From NCBI GenBank assembly GCA_025463135.1, contig JAOAPY010000013.1, positions 1 through 64,000 on the forward strand: 64,000 nucleotides of DNA. Direction: 5' to 3'. This DNA is from Acidobacteriota bacterium. GTDB lineage: Bacteria; Acidobacteriota; Blastocatellia; Pyrinomonadales; Pyrinomonadaceae. The translations under genes and the position numbers were made by a program. The notes under the pieces are model-generated. The model made no database searches. It saw nothing but the letters and a program-made list of their open reading frames with translations, and was not told the origin of the DNA. Shown here piece after piece: positions 46,406 to 55,311 of this stretch; within the stretch, counting starts at the first letter, position 1, and each line of letters begins with the position of its first letter.

Positions 46406-47737
46406 ATGAAAGTATCGAAGGGCACTAGTGTGACCGCGAGGTTACTCGTTTTTGGATGCGTGCTGTTGGCTATGACTTTCGCGCTGAGGACGGCTTCGAC
46501 GCAGTCACTCAGCGAAGGATTCGAGGCGGGGGGAAAGACTTCCTATGCGGCCGCCAATGTCACTTTGGGAACCGGCTCGTGGTATCTGGACGATGCCTTA
46601 ACCGGCAATCTTTCCACCGATCACAAGACCGGCTCGTATGCGGCGCGCGTGCGCGAAGTGGGACGCGTGCGCATGAACTTTGACAAGACCGGCGCCGGCA
46701 CGGTTTCAATTCAACATGCTGAATTCGGGACCGATGGGTCCAGCACCTGGCAGTTATGGTACTCGACCAATAGTGGCAGCACCTGGACGCAGGTGGCGGG
46801 AACGATCACTACCAGTTCCACCACGTTGCAGACAGCCAACTTCAACGTCAACAACGCGAACGCCATACGTTTTGAGATTCGGAAAATCTCAGGCGGCGCC
46901 AATCGGATCAATCTCGACAACATTCTAATCGGCGACTACGGGCCGCCGCCGACGCCCACACCGACCCCGACTCCTACACCATCACCGACTCCGACTCCGT
47001 CACCGACTCCGGTTCCCAGCGAACACTTGACGATGGGGAACCCCAGCAACGCGACGACGAGTGTGGGGCAACCACTCAACTACCTGATGGAAAAGCCGCA
47101 ATACTCGATGTCCTACAATCGCGATCACGGCGAAAGTAACTGGGTCAGTTGGCACCTTGATACTTCCTGGCTGGGCAGTGCGGCCCGTCAGAATGATTTT
47201 CGCGCTGATACCAGTTTGCCTGCGGGTTGGTATCAGGTGCAGGCGACAGACTACTCCGGCTCGGGCTTTGATCGCGGCCACATGTGTCCGTCAGCCGATC
47301 GCACCATCACGGTGACAGCGAACTCCGCGACATTTTTGATGAGCAATATGATTCCCCAAATGCCGGCAAACAATCAGGGCGTGTGGGCGAATCTGGAAAG
47401 CTATTGCCGCACTTTGGTGTCACAGGGTAACGAGCTTTACATTGTTTCCGGTGGTCAGGGATTGCAGTACTTCATTGCCAACGGACACGTCGCTGTACCG
47501 GCCCAAACATGGAAAGTAATAATCGTGCTGACGAACGGAACCAATGATGTCTCGCGCGTAACCACCGTGACACGCACCATTGCCGTCGTCATGCCCAATT
47601 CCGGATCGATTGGTACCGACTGGCGCGCCTATCGCGTGAGTGTCGATCAGGTCGAGGCTATTACCGGCTACGATTTCTTTTCCAATGTACCGTCGAGCAT
47701 ACAAGCAGTGATCGAAGGGCGGGTCGACAATCAGTAG
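46406..47737 (+). CDS. Secreted DNA/RNA non-specific endonuclease
   Basis: This encodes 443 residues. A signal peptide (about 1-33) is followed by an N-terminal jelly-roll-like domain (about 35-180) and a Pro-Thr-Ser linker (about 182-208, PTPTPTPSPTPTPSPTP). The nuclease domain (about 210-443) has the catalytic DRGHMCPSADRT motif with His about 290 and the metal-binding Asn in QMPANNQGVWANLE (about 322), then LYIVSGGQG and a C-terminal GYDFF motif. It is of the serratial/NucA type and would degrade DNA and RNA outside the cell, for nutrient or phosphate gain. It is probably monocistronic. Confidence 0.92.
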   Translation: MKVSKGTSVTARLLVFGCVLLAMTFALRTASTQSLSEGFEAGGKTSYAAANVTLGTGSWYLDDALTGNLSTDHKTGSYAARVREVGRVRMNFDKTGAGTVSIQHAEFGTDGSSTWQLWYSTNSGSTWTQVAGTITTSSTTLQTANFNVNNANAIRFEIRKISGGANRINLDNILIGDYGPPPTPTPTPTPTPSPTPTPSPTPVPSEHLTMGNPSNATTSVGQPLNYLMEKPQYSMSYNRDHGESNWVSWHLDTSWLGSAARQNDFRADTSLPAGWYQVQATDYSGSGFDRGHMCPSADRTITVTANSATFLMSNMIPQMPANNQGVWANLESYCRTLVSQGNELYIVSGGQGLQYFIANGHVAVPAQTWKVIIVLTNGTNDVSRVTTVTRTIAVVMPNSGSIGTDWRAYRVSVDQVEAITGYDFFSNVPSSIQAVIEGRVDNQ

Positions 47738-48136
47738 TGACCTTGCGGCAGATGGGACGCTGCACCGGGGCGTCCCGCCAATACGGAATCCGGAGCGGTA
47801 GCGACGGGACGTGATGCTCGAGTTTGAGTTCATGACCCGCCGAGGCTACGCCTCTGAAATTGGAGCGAAGCCTCCAGGAAATTCAAATCAGCCTTGCCGG
47901 AAAGGCAGGGCCTTTCCGCACTGTTCGTCGGCATAGCCGCAACCCGGTAGTGGGTCAGTTTCGCGGAAAATGTCCGACAAACTTTAGTTTGTCGCGGCGT
48001 TACGACAAGCTATTAAGCTTATCGGACATCAAACTGACCCACTACCCTGAACCCATTGGCTGCTTGGGCTTTGTGCGGAAGGAGCTATAAGGAGGACACG
48101 AACAAGAACCCGGTTGCGGCGCTGGTGAAAAATTTA
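47738..48136. other. Intergenic region holding a MITE-like element
   Basis: Apart from the element at 47946-48046, the first 200 bases show only weak hairpins (GGCCTTTCC type) and no gene. An open frame at 47860-48090 runs through the element and is rejected. Confidence 0.5.
47946..48046. mobile_element. MITE-like element, copy 1
   Basis: 101 bases bounded by GGTAGTGGGTCAGTTT and its complement AAACTGACCCACTACC, with an inner palindrome GACAAACTTTAGTTTGTC and an inner inverted pair ATGTCCGA/TCGGACAT. It differs from the copy at 54986-55086 by only a few bases, mainly in the loop. The flanking 8 bases (CGCAACCC left, CTGAACCC right) match at six positions, consistent with a decayed 8-bp target duplication. 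No coding capacity. Confidence 0.85.
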
Positions 48137-48310
48137 CTAGGGCAGGAGATCCACGAGCTTGAGCAATAGAGTCATTCCCAGCACGATCATCAGCGCCAAA
48201 GTGATAAGCCAGCTTAACGCGGGAATAAGTCTTTGGCAGCGAGGACAATGAACGCTGGACCATCGCAAACGTTCTTCACAATTACGGCAATGCCTTCTGT
48301 ACTTGGGCAT
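48137..48310 (-). CDS. Small zinc-ribbon single-span membrane protein
   Basis: This encodes 57 residues from ATG 48310 (MPKYRRHCRNC). Two CxxC pairs (HCRNCEER, HCPRCQR) form a zinc ribbon, followed by one membrane span (LSWLITLALMIVLGMTLLLKLV). Function unknown. It stands 123 bases downstream of a second zinc-ribbon membrane protein on the same strand. The small size lowers certainty, but the paired CxxC motifs make it a probable real gene. Confidence 0.55.
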   Translation of the reverse strand: MPKYRRHCRNCEERLRWSSVHCPRCQRLIPALSWLITLALMIVLGMTLLLKLVDLLP

Positions 48311-48432
48311 GAGGTCACATGAATACACCCCTCATGGCCATTTGTCAGTTAGGATAAACCTAGTTAGAGATCAGGAATTACCTTAGTTTCCGGAAAACGT
48401 TCAGGCTTTTGCTGTTGTCTCAGAAATTGGCG

Positions 48433-48870
48433 CTACGATCCGATGGCCGACAGCGCTATGACTGCGAACTGCAGCAAGCCGGCGGGCAACCATAAGGCAA
48501 TTGCGATTAGTCGATCTCGTTTCGCCCTTTTGAAATCAGGATCCGCTGTTTCCAATCGCCCGTACTTAATCTGCCAAAGTATTAAAGAAGCAGGGACGAT
48601 AAAAAAGAAGGCCATGACGGCGATTGTTCCGGCACTGAAGATTAAGCCCACCCCGAACAACACCCACATCGCGGTCGCCATATGCCGGATCATTTTTGCC
48701 TGATTGCACGCATTGTTTACCTGCGCCTGTAAATTGGCGCCCTCCACCGCTGCCTTCGGATCGATGGCCGCCGAACAGAACCGGCACTGGGCGGCGTCGC
48801 TATAGATCATCTGTCCGCAACTCGGACAAGGAAGCGTACTGGCTTGCGCTGACAAAAGTGACTGGCTCAT
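48433..48870 (-). CDS. Zinc-ribbon membrane protein
   Basis: This encodes 145 residues. The N-terminal zinc ribbon (LPCPSCGQMIYSDAAQCRFCSAAI) has four cysteines. Two or three membrane helices follow (about 68-100 and 120-140), joined by a basic loop (DFKRAKRDR). It resembles the zinc-ribbon plus TM proteins common in acidobacteria. No function is known. The frame is closed by its own stop, and the upstream spacing to the DAG-kinase-like gene is 62 bases on the same strand. Confidence 0.7.
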   Translation of the reverse strand: MSQSLLSAQASTLPCPSCGQMIYSDAAQCRFCSAAIDPKAAVEGANLQAQVNNACNQAKMIRHMATAMWVLFGVGLIFSAGTIAVMAFFFIVPASLILWQIKYGRLETADPDFKRAKRDRLIAIALWLPAGLLQFAVIALSAIGS

Positions 48871-48932
48871 CAGTAGGTCCTTTCGCGATCAAAAATAACT
48901 TGCTTCGGTGAATTGTTACTATTGGCGAGTCA

Positions 48933-49883
48933 TTACGCCGGGCAGCGCACTCTGAGCGCCGCCGGCAAAATTTGGAAGGTGGCCGGCAAGCGCCCCGCTA
49001 GCTCGCCATCGATTTCCACGGTGATCTCCTCGTCGTTCGATGCGGGACGGGCCTGCACCTTTTTCGCCAACGCGTGATGCACCTGGTCCATACTTAAGTG
49101 CGAGCCAAGATAAATCCTGGGGGCGTTGATGAGAATCTTGCGCGCGCCCAGATCCCCAATACAAACCACATCAAGGCGCCCATCGGTCAGTTTCGCTTCC
49201 GGGGCGATCTTCATCCCGCCGCCAAAATACCGCGCGTTGGCGACGGCGAAGTTGGCGACAGTCAAGTGACGCTCATGTTCGTCGTCAAGTTGTACTACGA
49301 CTCTAGTGGCGGGCGATTCCATCGCAGTTTGGAGCATCGAGGCCCCAAACGAAAGACGACCGGTCAGCCACTTTGGTGCTTTTGCGGGTAGCCATTCGGG
49401 GCCGCTCTCTTTCACCCGCTCAATCACGTCGGCGCTCATGCCAAAGGAAGCGACGCCGAGAAAATACCTCGTGTCTTCAACTCCGGCAGCATTGATGTAC
49501 GTTACTCGTCCCACATCCAGCAAACGAGTTTGTCCGGTGCGCAATATTTCAGCGGCATCGCGCGTGCGCGTGGGAATTTCGAGAGTGCGGCGAAAGTCTC
49601 CGCCGGTGCCACTGGGCAAGATGCCAAGCTCGGCAGTGGTGGCGGATTGCAGAATGCCATTTGCGACTTCCGAAATCGTTCCATCACCACCACAGGCGAT
49701 AATGAATTTGGTTCCCTTTCTGGCTGCCGCGGAGGCGAGCTCAACGCCTTGTCCGGGCTTCTCTGTAAAGGCGAGCGCAAACGGCCCGAAGTGAGAGCGC
49801 AGGTCGCTGGCAATGCCCGGCCAGGCCTTGCCCGTGGCGCCGCCCGCGGATACAGGATTTACAATTATTAAGGGAAGCGGCAT
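48933..49883 (-). CDS. Diacylglycerol/sphingosine kinase-like lipid kinase (YegS family)
   Basis: This encodes 316 residues. The N-terminal catalytic domain has LIIVNPVSAGG, the nucleotide-binding IIACGGDGTISEVANGIL and LPSGTGGDFRRTL. The C-terminal beta-sandwich has NARYFGGGMKIAPEAKLTDGRLDV and VEIDGELAGRLP. The family phosphorylates diacylglycerol or related lipids with ATP at the membrane. The neighbouring PlsC-like gene, 139 bases away on the same strand, makes a glycerolipid role likely. Confidence 0.9.
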   Translation of the reverse strand: MPLPLIIVNPVSAGGATGKAWPGIASDLRSHFGPFALAFTEKPGQGVELASAAARKGTKFIIACGGDGTISEVANGILQSATTAELGILPSGTGGDFRRTLEIPTRTRDAAEILRTGQTRLLDVGRVTYINAAGVEDTRYFLGVASFGMSADVIERVKESGPEWLPAKAPKWLTGRLSFGASMLQTAMESPATRVVVQLDDEHERHLTVANFAVANARYFGGGMKIAPEAKLTDGRLDVVCIGDLGARKILINAPRIYLGSHLSMDQVHHALAKKVQARPASNDEEITVEIDGELAGRLPATFQILPAALRVRCPA

Positions 49884-50022
49884 TTATCTTCTAAATCCAA
49901 CTATTCCACTTCCAATTTTCCGTTGGAAAGCGGACTTGCCCGGCTGCGATACGATGCAGTCAACGCTCGCTTTTTAACTATCGAGCAAGCCGGCGCACCT
50001 TGCTTTCTGAACGAGATAGATT

Positions 50023-50943
50023 CTAGCTGGTGGTGGACTCCTTCATTTTCCGATCGGCTTCACCCAATTCCGCGATCTTGCTCATAACGAAATCAGCGAT
50101 CTCTTTATGAGTCCTCAGGCGATCTTTCTTCGCCAGATGTTCCGTCAGATCTATCCGCGGCCCAAAGTGGATGCGGATCTGCTCGCCGCCAGTCCAATTT
50201 CCCAGCACTTGCTTTGCCAGTTTGTTTCCCAGACCCGTGATGAAAACAGGAATCACTTGGGGAGCGGCATCCTTGATCAACTTGCCCACACCTGGTTGGG
50301 CGCGCAAGAACGAGTATGGGTCGCCGCTCTTGTTGCGCGTGCCTTCGGGATGAAATCCAATCACATTTCCGGATCCGTTGCGACAAAGCTCGCTCAGGAG
50401 TCTCATTGAAAACTGATCGAAGGCCCGCTTTTCGGGAAAAGGTTTGTCGGCGGTAGCAAAGAACGGCGGGTACATGGACCACCAACCCATGATCAGGTTT
50501 ACCAACAGACCGAGCGGCGATTGATAAAAGAACCGCCCGCGCACAGGAAAGAAGAGTTGCTTGCGCCAGGTCGTGTGACGAAAGAGCGTTGTCGACACCA
50601 CGTACATATCAAAGAACGAACGATGATTGGCCACCAGCAGAATAGGTCGATCGCGGGATGCGGCCTCGACATGTTCGAGGCCATAGACGTTCATGATGTT
50701 GTAGGTCGCAAGATGTATCCAACCGGCGCCAAAAACCTTCTGGCACCAGGTCCAGAAGCGCTTCCAGCGGCCCCGGTTCATGCGGGTGACAAGACGAAAA
50801 GAAAAGCGCTCGAAGCGAGAAAGGACCGAAAATTCTTCCGCAGTAGGATCGATTGTTTCGGTTTTTGGAATTTGGTCTTTGATCTTTGGTCCTTCGGCTG
50901 GCTGTCCCGGAAGGCCCTCAAGATCTTTGACTGGTGCGATCAT
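50023..50943 (-). CDS. PlsC-type 1-acylglycerol-3-phosphate acyltransferase
   Basis: This encodes 306 residues from ATG 50943. The acyltransferase motifs are VANHRSFFDMY (HX4D, about 105-115) and GFHPEGTRNKSGD (about 202-214), with VPVRGRFFYQSPLG and IPVFITGLGN in the expected places. It should acylate lysophosphatidic acid. The first 45 residues (EGPKIKDQIPKTETIDPT) are encoded by a period-7 repeat (50855-50896) and resemble no family, so the true conserved protein begins near SRFERFSFRL. A second period-7 repeat lies just upstream. Confidence 0.88.
   Translation of the reverse strand: MIAPVKDLEGLPGQPAEGPKIKDQIPKTETIDPTAEEFSVLSRFERFSFRLVTRMNRGRWKRFWTWCQKVFGAGWIHLATYNIMNVYGLEHVEAASRDRPILLVANHRSFFDMYVVSTTLFRHTTWRKQLFFPVRGRFFYQSPLGLLVNLIMGWWSMYPPFFATADKPFPEKRAFDQFSMRLLSELCRNGSGNVIGFHPEGTRNKSGDPYSFLRAQPGVGKLIKDAAPQVIPVFITGLGNKLAKQVLGNWTGGEQIRIHFGPRIDLTEHLAKKDRLRTHKEIADFVMSKIAELGEADRKMKESTTS
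50855..50896. repeat. Period-7 tandem repeat inside the PlsC gene
   Basis: TTTTTGG, AATTTGG, TCTTTGA and TCTTTGG units follow one another with period seven. They encode part of the N-terminal extension of the acyltransferase. A related stretch at 50977-51002 (AAAGTCC, AAAGACC, CAAGACC) lies in the spacer before metH. Confidence 0.75.
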
Positions 50944-51012
50944 CAAGGAACCATTTTCAACCGAAGACTAAGAAAAACAAAGTCCAAAGACCCAAGACCA
51001 ACAACCACTCTG

Positions 51013-54000
51013 TCAGTCGATCGCAAAATACTTCGCTTCCGGATGATGCACGATGATCGCCGAGGTCGATTGCTCAGGCTCGAGCTGAAACTCTTCCGAC
51101 AATTCCACGCCGATGCGCGCGGGATCGAGAAGTTCAAATAACTTTGCCTGGTCTTCGAGATTGGGACAGGCCGGGTAACCGAAACTAAAACGCGATCCCT
51201 GATAGAACTGGCGGAACAGCTTTGTAACCTCGGCGGCATCCTGATCGGCTATGCCCAACTCTTCGCGAATGCGTTTGTGCCACAACTCGGCCAGTGCCTC
51301 GGCACTTTCCACGCTGAGACCGTGAAAATACAAATAGTCAGCGTAGTTGTCCGATTTGAAAAGCTCCTGGGCATACTCACTGGCGCGCCGGCCCATCGTC
51401 ACCAAATGGAAAGCAACAACATCAATCCTGCCCGCCTCTCGAGGGGCGAAGAAATCAGCGAGACAAAGGTGTTTACCCGCGGGCTGACGCGGAAAAGTAA
51501 AACGCATTCGCTCGGTCTTTTCATCATCCTGATAGATGATCAAATCATTGCCCGACGAGTGGCAGGGGAAGTAGCCATACACGACTCGCGGCGTTAACAG
51601 TTGCTCACGTCTCGAGCGCTCCTTTAATTCTTCATAAACGGGGCGCACCGTGTCCCGCACCATCGCCTGGTACTGTTCCGGCGGTGTTCTTCCCTGCTTG
51701 AACTGCCATTGCCCTTTGAATAAAGCAGTTTCGTTTACGAACGCGAAGACGCCGGCAAGTGGAATATCTTCCACTACTCGTGAGCCGTAGAAAGGCATTT
51801 TGGGAATTGCCACGTCAGTGCGGACACTCGAACGTGTTGTGTGTGTTGTGTCGGCGGAGATCGCGCCGCGCGGTTTCGTAGACTTGCGAATTCCGAGCTT
51901 CGCTTCCTCCCCTACCAGGTCCTCAACGTCCTCTTCGGTCTCAACCTCGGGCCGCTCAGCGGCTGAAGTCGGTGCTACCGCGCCGCTCATCAAGGTATCC
52001 ATCGTATGCAAACCTGCAAAAGCATCCTTCGCATAAAAGAGCCGGCCCCGATACAGTGATTTCAGATCCTCATCAACGTAGCGCCGGGTAAGCGCAGCGC
52101 CACCCAGCACGACCGGTACCTTGATTCCCCGCTCGTTCATGAGTTCGAGATTCTCTTTCATGATCAGCGTGGATTTGACCAGCAATCCGCTCATGCCGAC
52201 AGCATCGGCCTGGTGTTCTTCCTGGGCTTTCAAAATATTATCAATCGTCTGTTTGATACCCAGGTTGATGACTTTATAACCGTTGTTGGTCAGGATGATG
52301 TCCACCAGATTCTTGCCGATATCGTGCACATCGCCTTTGACGGTCGCCAGGACCATTGTCCCTTTTGCGGTGGCGCCGCCTTTCTTTTCCATGAAGGGTT
52401 CCAGAAAGCGCACGGCAGCCTTCATGGCTTCGGCCGACTGCAACACAAAGGGCAACTGCATCTGACCGCTGCCAAACAAATCCCCCACCACCTTCATGCC
52501 CTCGAGCAGAATGTTATTGATGATGTCGAGCGCCGGATGACTCTGCAGAGCGGTTTTCAGCTCGTCTTCCAGACCAATCTTTTCGCCATCGATGATGTGG
52601 TTCTTCAAGCGCTCTTCCACTGTTTCGCCCTTGCTGGCTTTCTTGGCGCTTTTGGCTTTGACGCCTTCGAACAGCGTGGTGAACCTGGTCAGCGGATCGT
52701 AAGTGCAGACATCGCCATCGAACTGCCGCTGGTCATAGATCAGTTCGCGTGCGACTTTCAATTCCTGTTCGCCAATACGATTGAGCGGTTCGATCTTACT
52801 GGCGTTCACGATGGCCGCATCCAGACCGGCCTCGACCGCGTCATGGAGAAATACGGAATTGAGCACGACGCGCGAAGCGGGATTCAAACCAAATGAAATA
52901 TTCGAGACGCCCAGGATTGTGAAGCAGCCCGGCAACTCAGTCTTGATGCGCTTGATGGCTTTCAAAGTCTCGAGCGCGTTGGCTCTGTCTTCTTCAATTC
53001 CAGTCGAAATTGGCAACGCCAGTGGATCGAAGAAAATGTCAGAGGCCGGCAATCCTAACTCTCCGGTCGCGTGCTCGTAGGCGCGCTTTGCAATTTGAAA
53101 CTTTGCGTCAGCGGCGCGAGCCATTCCCTCTTCGTCGATCGTGCCAATGACGACACTGGCGCCATAACGCTGGGCCAGGTCGATTACTTTGGCAAAGCGC
53201 GGCTCGCCGTCTTCGTAGTTTGTCGAATTGAGGATGCTCTTGCCGCCGGCATGTTGCAGACCTGCTTCCATCTTCTGCCACTCGGTCGAGTCGAACATCA
53301 GCGGCAGCTTGATGTTCGTCACCAGACGCGATGCCAGTTCATGCATATCGGCCTCGCCATCGCGGCCGACAAAGTCGACGTTAACATCCAGAATGTGCGC
53401 GCCTTCGCGCTCCTGATCTTTCGCCAGAGCTACCAAACCGTCCCAGTTTTCAGCGTTCAGCAGATCGCGCATTTTCTTTGAACCGCTGGCGTTGACCCGC
53501 TCTCCGACGATCAGGAAAGAACTGTCCTGAACGTAGGGCTGCTGAAAGTAGATTGATGAAGCCGAAGGCACCAACCTGGCGCTGCGCTGCTTTGGCGAGA
53601 TGCGCTGCATGGCTTCGACTACAAGTTTCAAGTGCGCGGGCGTGGTGCCGCAACAACCGCCTACGACGTTCACACCAAAGTCACCGGCAAAGTGCACGAC
53701 CTGCGCCGTAAATGTTTCCGGCGTTTCGTCATAGTGCATCTTGCCCTCCTTAACAGAAGGCAAACCGGCGTTGGGCAGCACAGAGACCGGCAAGGGAGCA
53801 TTCTCGCAAAGATAACGGATGCTCTCAGTCATATGCCGCGGCCCGGTACCGCAGTTCATCCCGATAATATCGATAGGAAACGGCGCGAGCGCTGTGAGTG
53901 CGGCGCCGATCTCAGTTCCGTTGAGCATGGTGCCGAATACTTCAATGGTCACCTGGGCGATGACAGGCACGCGCCGCCGTTGCTCGCGAAAATTTTCAAA

Positions 54001-54522
54001 GATTGCTGCCAACGCTGCCTTGGTCTGGAGCAAATCCTGACAGGTTTCGACAATCAACAGATCGGCGCCGCCATCAAGCAGACCACGGACCTGTTCTCCG
54101 TATGCGGATTTCAGATCCAGGAAACCGATGTGACCGAGCGTCGGCAATTTGCGCCCGGGACCCATTGAGCCGGCCACCCAGCGCGGCTTTTCTTTGGTTG
54201 AGTAGTCGGAAGCGATCCGTTTGGCCAGACGTGCGGCACGAACATTCATGTCATACGCCTGATCCGCCATGTCGTACTCTGCAAAATCGACTGGAGTGCC
54301 ATTGAAAGAATTCGTCTCAATAACATCACAGCCGACGTCGAGAAACGCGGCATGGACATTTTCGACGGCGTCGGGTCTGGTGATCAGAAGATGCTCATTG
54401 CAGCCCTCAAACCGCAGGCCGCCAAAATCTTCCAGTGTCAGATTCTGCACTTGCAGATTCGTGCCCATCGCGCCATCAAAGACGACGATGCGGTCTTTTA
54501 ATGTATCGAGAAAACTGCTCAT
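51013..54522 (-). CDS. metH: Cobalamin-dependent methionine synthase
   Basis: This encodes 1169 residues, slightly short of the usual 1200-1230. Domains in order: homocysteine-binding (about 1-325; FDGAMGTNLQ, zinc cysteines in MNCGTG and VGGCCGTTP), pterin-binding (about 335-610; GERVNASGSKKMRD, DVNVD), cobalamin cap (about 640-730), B12-binding (about 735-880; DVHDIGKNLVDIIL, GLLVKSTLIM) and activation domain (about 960-1169; SRFSFGYPACPNLEDQ). It transfers a methyl group from methyltetrahydrofolate to homocysteine. An acidic linker with TTHTTRSSVRT precedes the activation domain. No cobalamin or SAM riboswitch was seen upstream. Confidence 0.97.
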   Translation of the reverse strand: MSSFLDTLKDRIVVFDGAMGTNLQVQNLTLEDFGGLRFEGCNEHLLITRPDAVENVHAAFLDVGCDVIETNSFNGTPVDFAEYDMADQAYDMNVRAARLAKRIASDYSTKEKPRWVAGSMGPGRKLPTLGHIGFLDLKSAYGEQVRGLLDGGADLLIVETCQDLLQTKAALAAIFENFREQRRRVPVIAQVTIEVFGTMLNGTEIGAALTALAPFPIDIIGMNCGTGPRHMTESIRYLCENAPLPVSVLPNAGLPSVKEGKMHYDETPETFTAQVVHFAGDFGVNVVGGCCGTTPAHLKLVVEAMQRISPKQRSARLVPSASSIYFQQPYVQDSSFLIVGERVNASGSKKMRDLLNAENWDGLVALAKDQEREGAHILDVNVDFVGRDGEADMHELASRLVTNIKLPLMFDSTEWQKMEAGLQHAGGKSILNSTNYEDGEPRFAKVIDLAQRYGASVVIGTIDEEGMARAADAKFQIAKRAYEHATGELGLPASDIFFDPLALPISTGIEEDRANALETLKAIKRIKTELPGCFTILGVSNISFGLNPASRVVLNSVFLHDAVEAGLDAAIVNASKIEPLNRIGEQELKVARELIYDQRQFDGDVCTYDPLTRFTTLFEGVKAKSAKKASKGETVEERLKNHIIDGEKIGLEDELKTALQSHPALDIINNILLEGMKVVGDLFGSGQMQLPFVLQSAEAMKAAVRFLEPFMEKKGGATAKGTMVLATVKGDVHDIGKNLVDIILTNNGYKVINLGIKQTIDNILKAQEEHQADAVGMSGLLVKSTLIMKENLELMNERGIKVPVVLGGAALTRRYVDEDLKSLYRGRLFYAKDAFAGLHTMDTLMSGAVAPTSAAERPEVETEEDVEDLVGEEAKLGIRKSTKPRGAISADTTHTTRSSVRTDVAIPKMPFYGSRVVEDIPLAGVFAFVNETALFKGQWQFKQGRTPPEQYQAMVRDTVRPVYEELKERSRREQLLTPRVVYGYFPCHSSGNDLIIYQDDEKTERMRFTFPRQPAGKHLCLADFFAPREAGRIDVVAFHLVTMGRRASEYAQELFKSDNYADYLYFHGLSVESAEALAELWHKRIREELGIADQDAAEVTKLFRQFYQGSRFSFGYPACPNLEDQAKLFELLDPARIGVELSEEFQLEPEQSTSAIIVHHPEAKYFAID

Positions 54523-54985
54523 TGTTCTCTACTGTTCCTTAGCATTGGGAGATTACCAGGACCACGTCGGATTTTCCGTCACCGCTCAGATCTACTTCGC
54601 TTAAGGTCCCAGTTTCAGCGCGCCAACCTGGGGGGCGCCAGTTGCAAAGCGGTGTCCGCTGTTTCGGGAACCCGCAGTGGCGGCCGCTTAATATTCTCCT
54701 GGGGTTCTCCTGAAGAAATCAGACCGGCCAGTAACAGCGCGCCGACCACGCAACTTTCAACTGTCTGTCCAGGTCGATGATTCATACTTTCAAAACAAAA
54801 ATCGAAGGCCCCGCGCTGAAACAACGCAGGGCCATTCTTCAAACCTGAATTCGGATAGCGGTTGAAAGACTCGCCGAGCTGTTTAGCGGATTCTTTTACG
54901 TGGCCGCAAGTCGCTTTAACTCACCACGTTTGTCGAAGTTATTGAAGCATCGCCGAGGCTTATGTGTCAAGAAGGTCGGTGTCGA

Positions 54986-55086
54986 GGGTAGTGGGTCAGT
55001 TTCGCGGCAAATGTCCGACAAACTTTAGTTTGTCGCGGCGTTACGAAGCTAAAAAAGCTTATCGGACATCAAACTGACCCACTACC
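54986..55086. mobile_element. MITE-like element, copy 2, with 8-bp target duplication
   Basis: 101 bases, ends GGTAGTGGGTCAGTTT and AAACTGACCCACTACC, inner palindrome GACAAACTTTAGTTTGTC, almost identical to 47946-48046. It is flanked by perfect direct repeats of GGTGTCGA (54978-54985 and 55087-55094), the signature of transposase-mediated insertion. No coding capacity, so a transposase elsewhere must act on it. Confidence 0.92.
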
Positions 55087-55125
55087 GGTGTCGAAGAGCC
55101 GTAACCAAATGGTGATAGCGATTGT

Positions 55126-55245
55126 CTCATTCTCACCCGCTTTCAACGGGTGAGAATGAGAAGGATGTCTTGTAGGGGCGGACCTGAGTGTCCGCCCGCG
55201 TTCGTGATCTAGCTGCACGGGCGGACACATAGGTCCGCCCCTACA
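55126..55245. repeat. Two adjacent inverted repeats
   Basis: Perfect 14-bp stem at 55126-55139/55147-55160. A 28-bp stem with two mismatches at 55171-55198/55218-55245, beginning TGTAGGGGCGGACC. A decayed relative of the second is at 11665-11738. Confidence 0.75.
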
Positions 55246-55311
55246 CCGGATGGATGTGACTCCAACGATTTCTATTTACGATTCACCATTTAACCCTTAC
55301 CATTCACTCCC

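Larger units (their letters stand above)
54523..55311. other. Long repeat-rich intergenic region between metH and coaD
   Basis: This is 789 bases between divergent genes. From left: about 90 plain bases; a GGCCC..GCG hairpin at about 54803-54832 followed on the minus strand by a T-rich run (possible weak terminator); the MITE-like element at 54986-55086 with its 8-bp duplication; a perfect 14-bp stem at 55126-55160 (CTCATTCTCACCCG); and a 28-bp inverted repeat at 55171-55245. A 75-codon frame at 54615-54842 (minus) has no family and no good ribosome binding site. I leave it unannotated. Confidence 0.6.

Noticed and set aside
52213-52896. 227-codon frame antisense to metH
   Set aside because: Lies opposite the B12-binding and cap domains of metH and shows no independent motif.
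54615-54842. 75-codon frame upstream of metH
   Set aside because: Begins inside a hairpin region, lacks family similarity and a ribosome binding site; kept only as a note in the intergenic entry.
54523-54985. Cobalamin or SAM riboswitch upstream of metH
   Set aside because: No B12-box or SAM-box-like sequence is visible on the minus strand.
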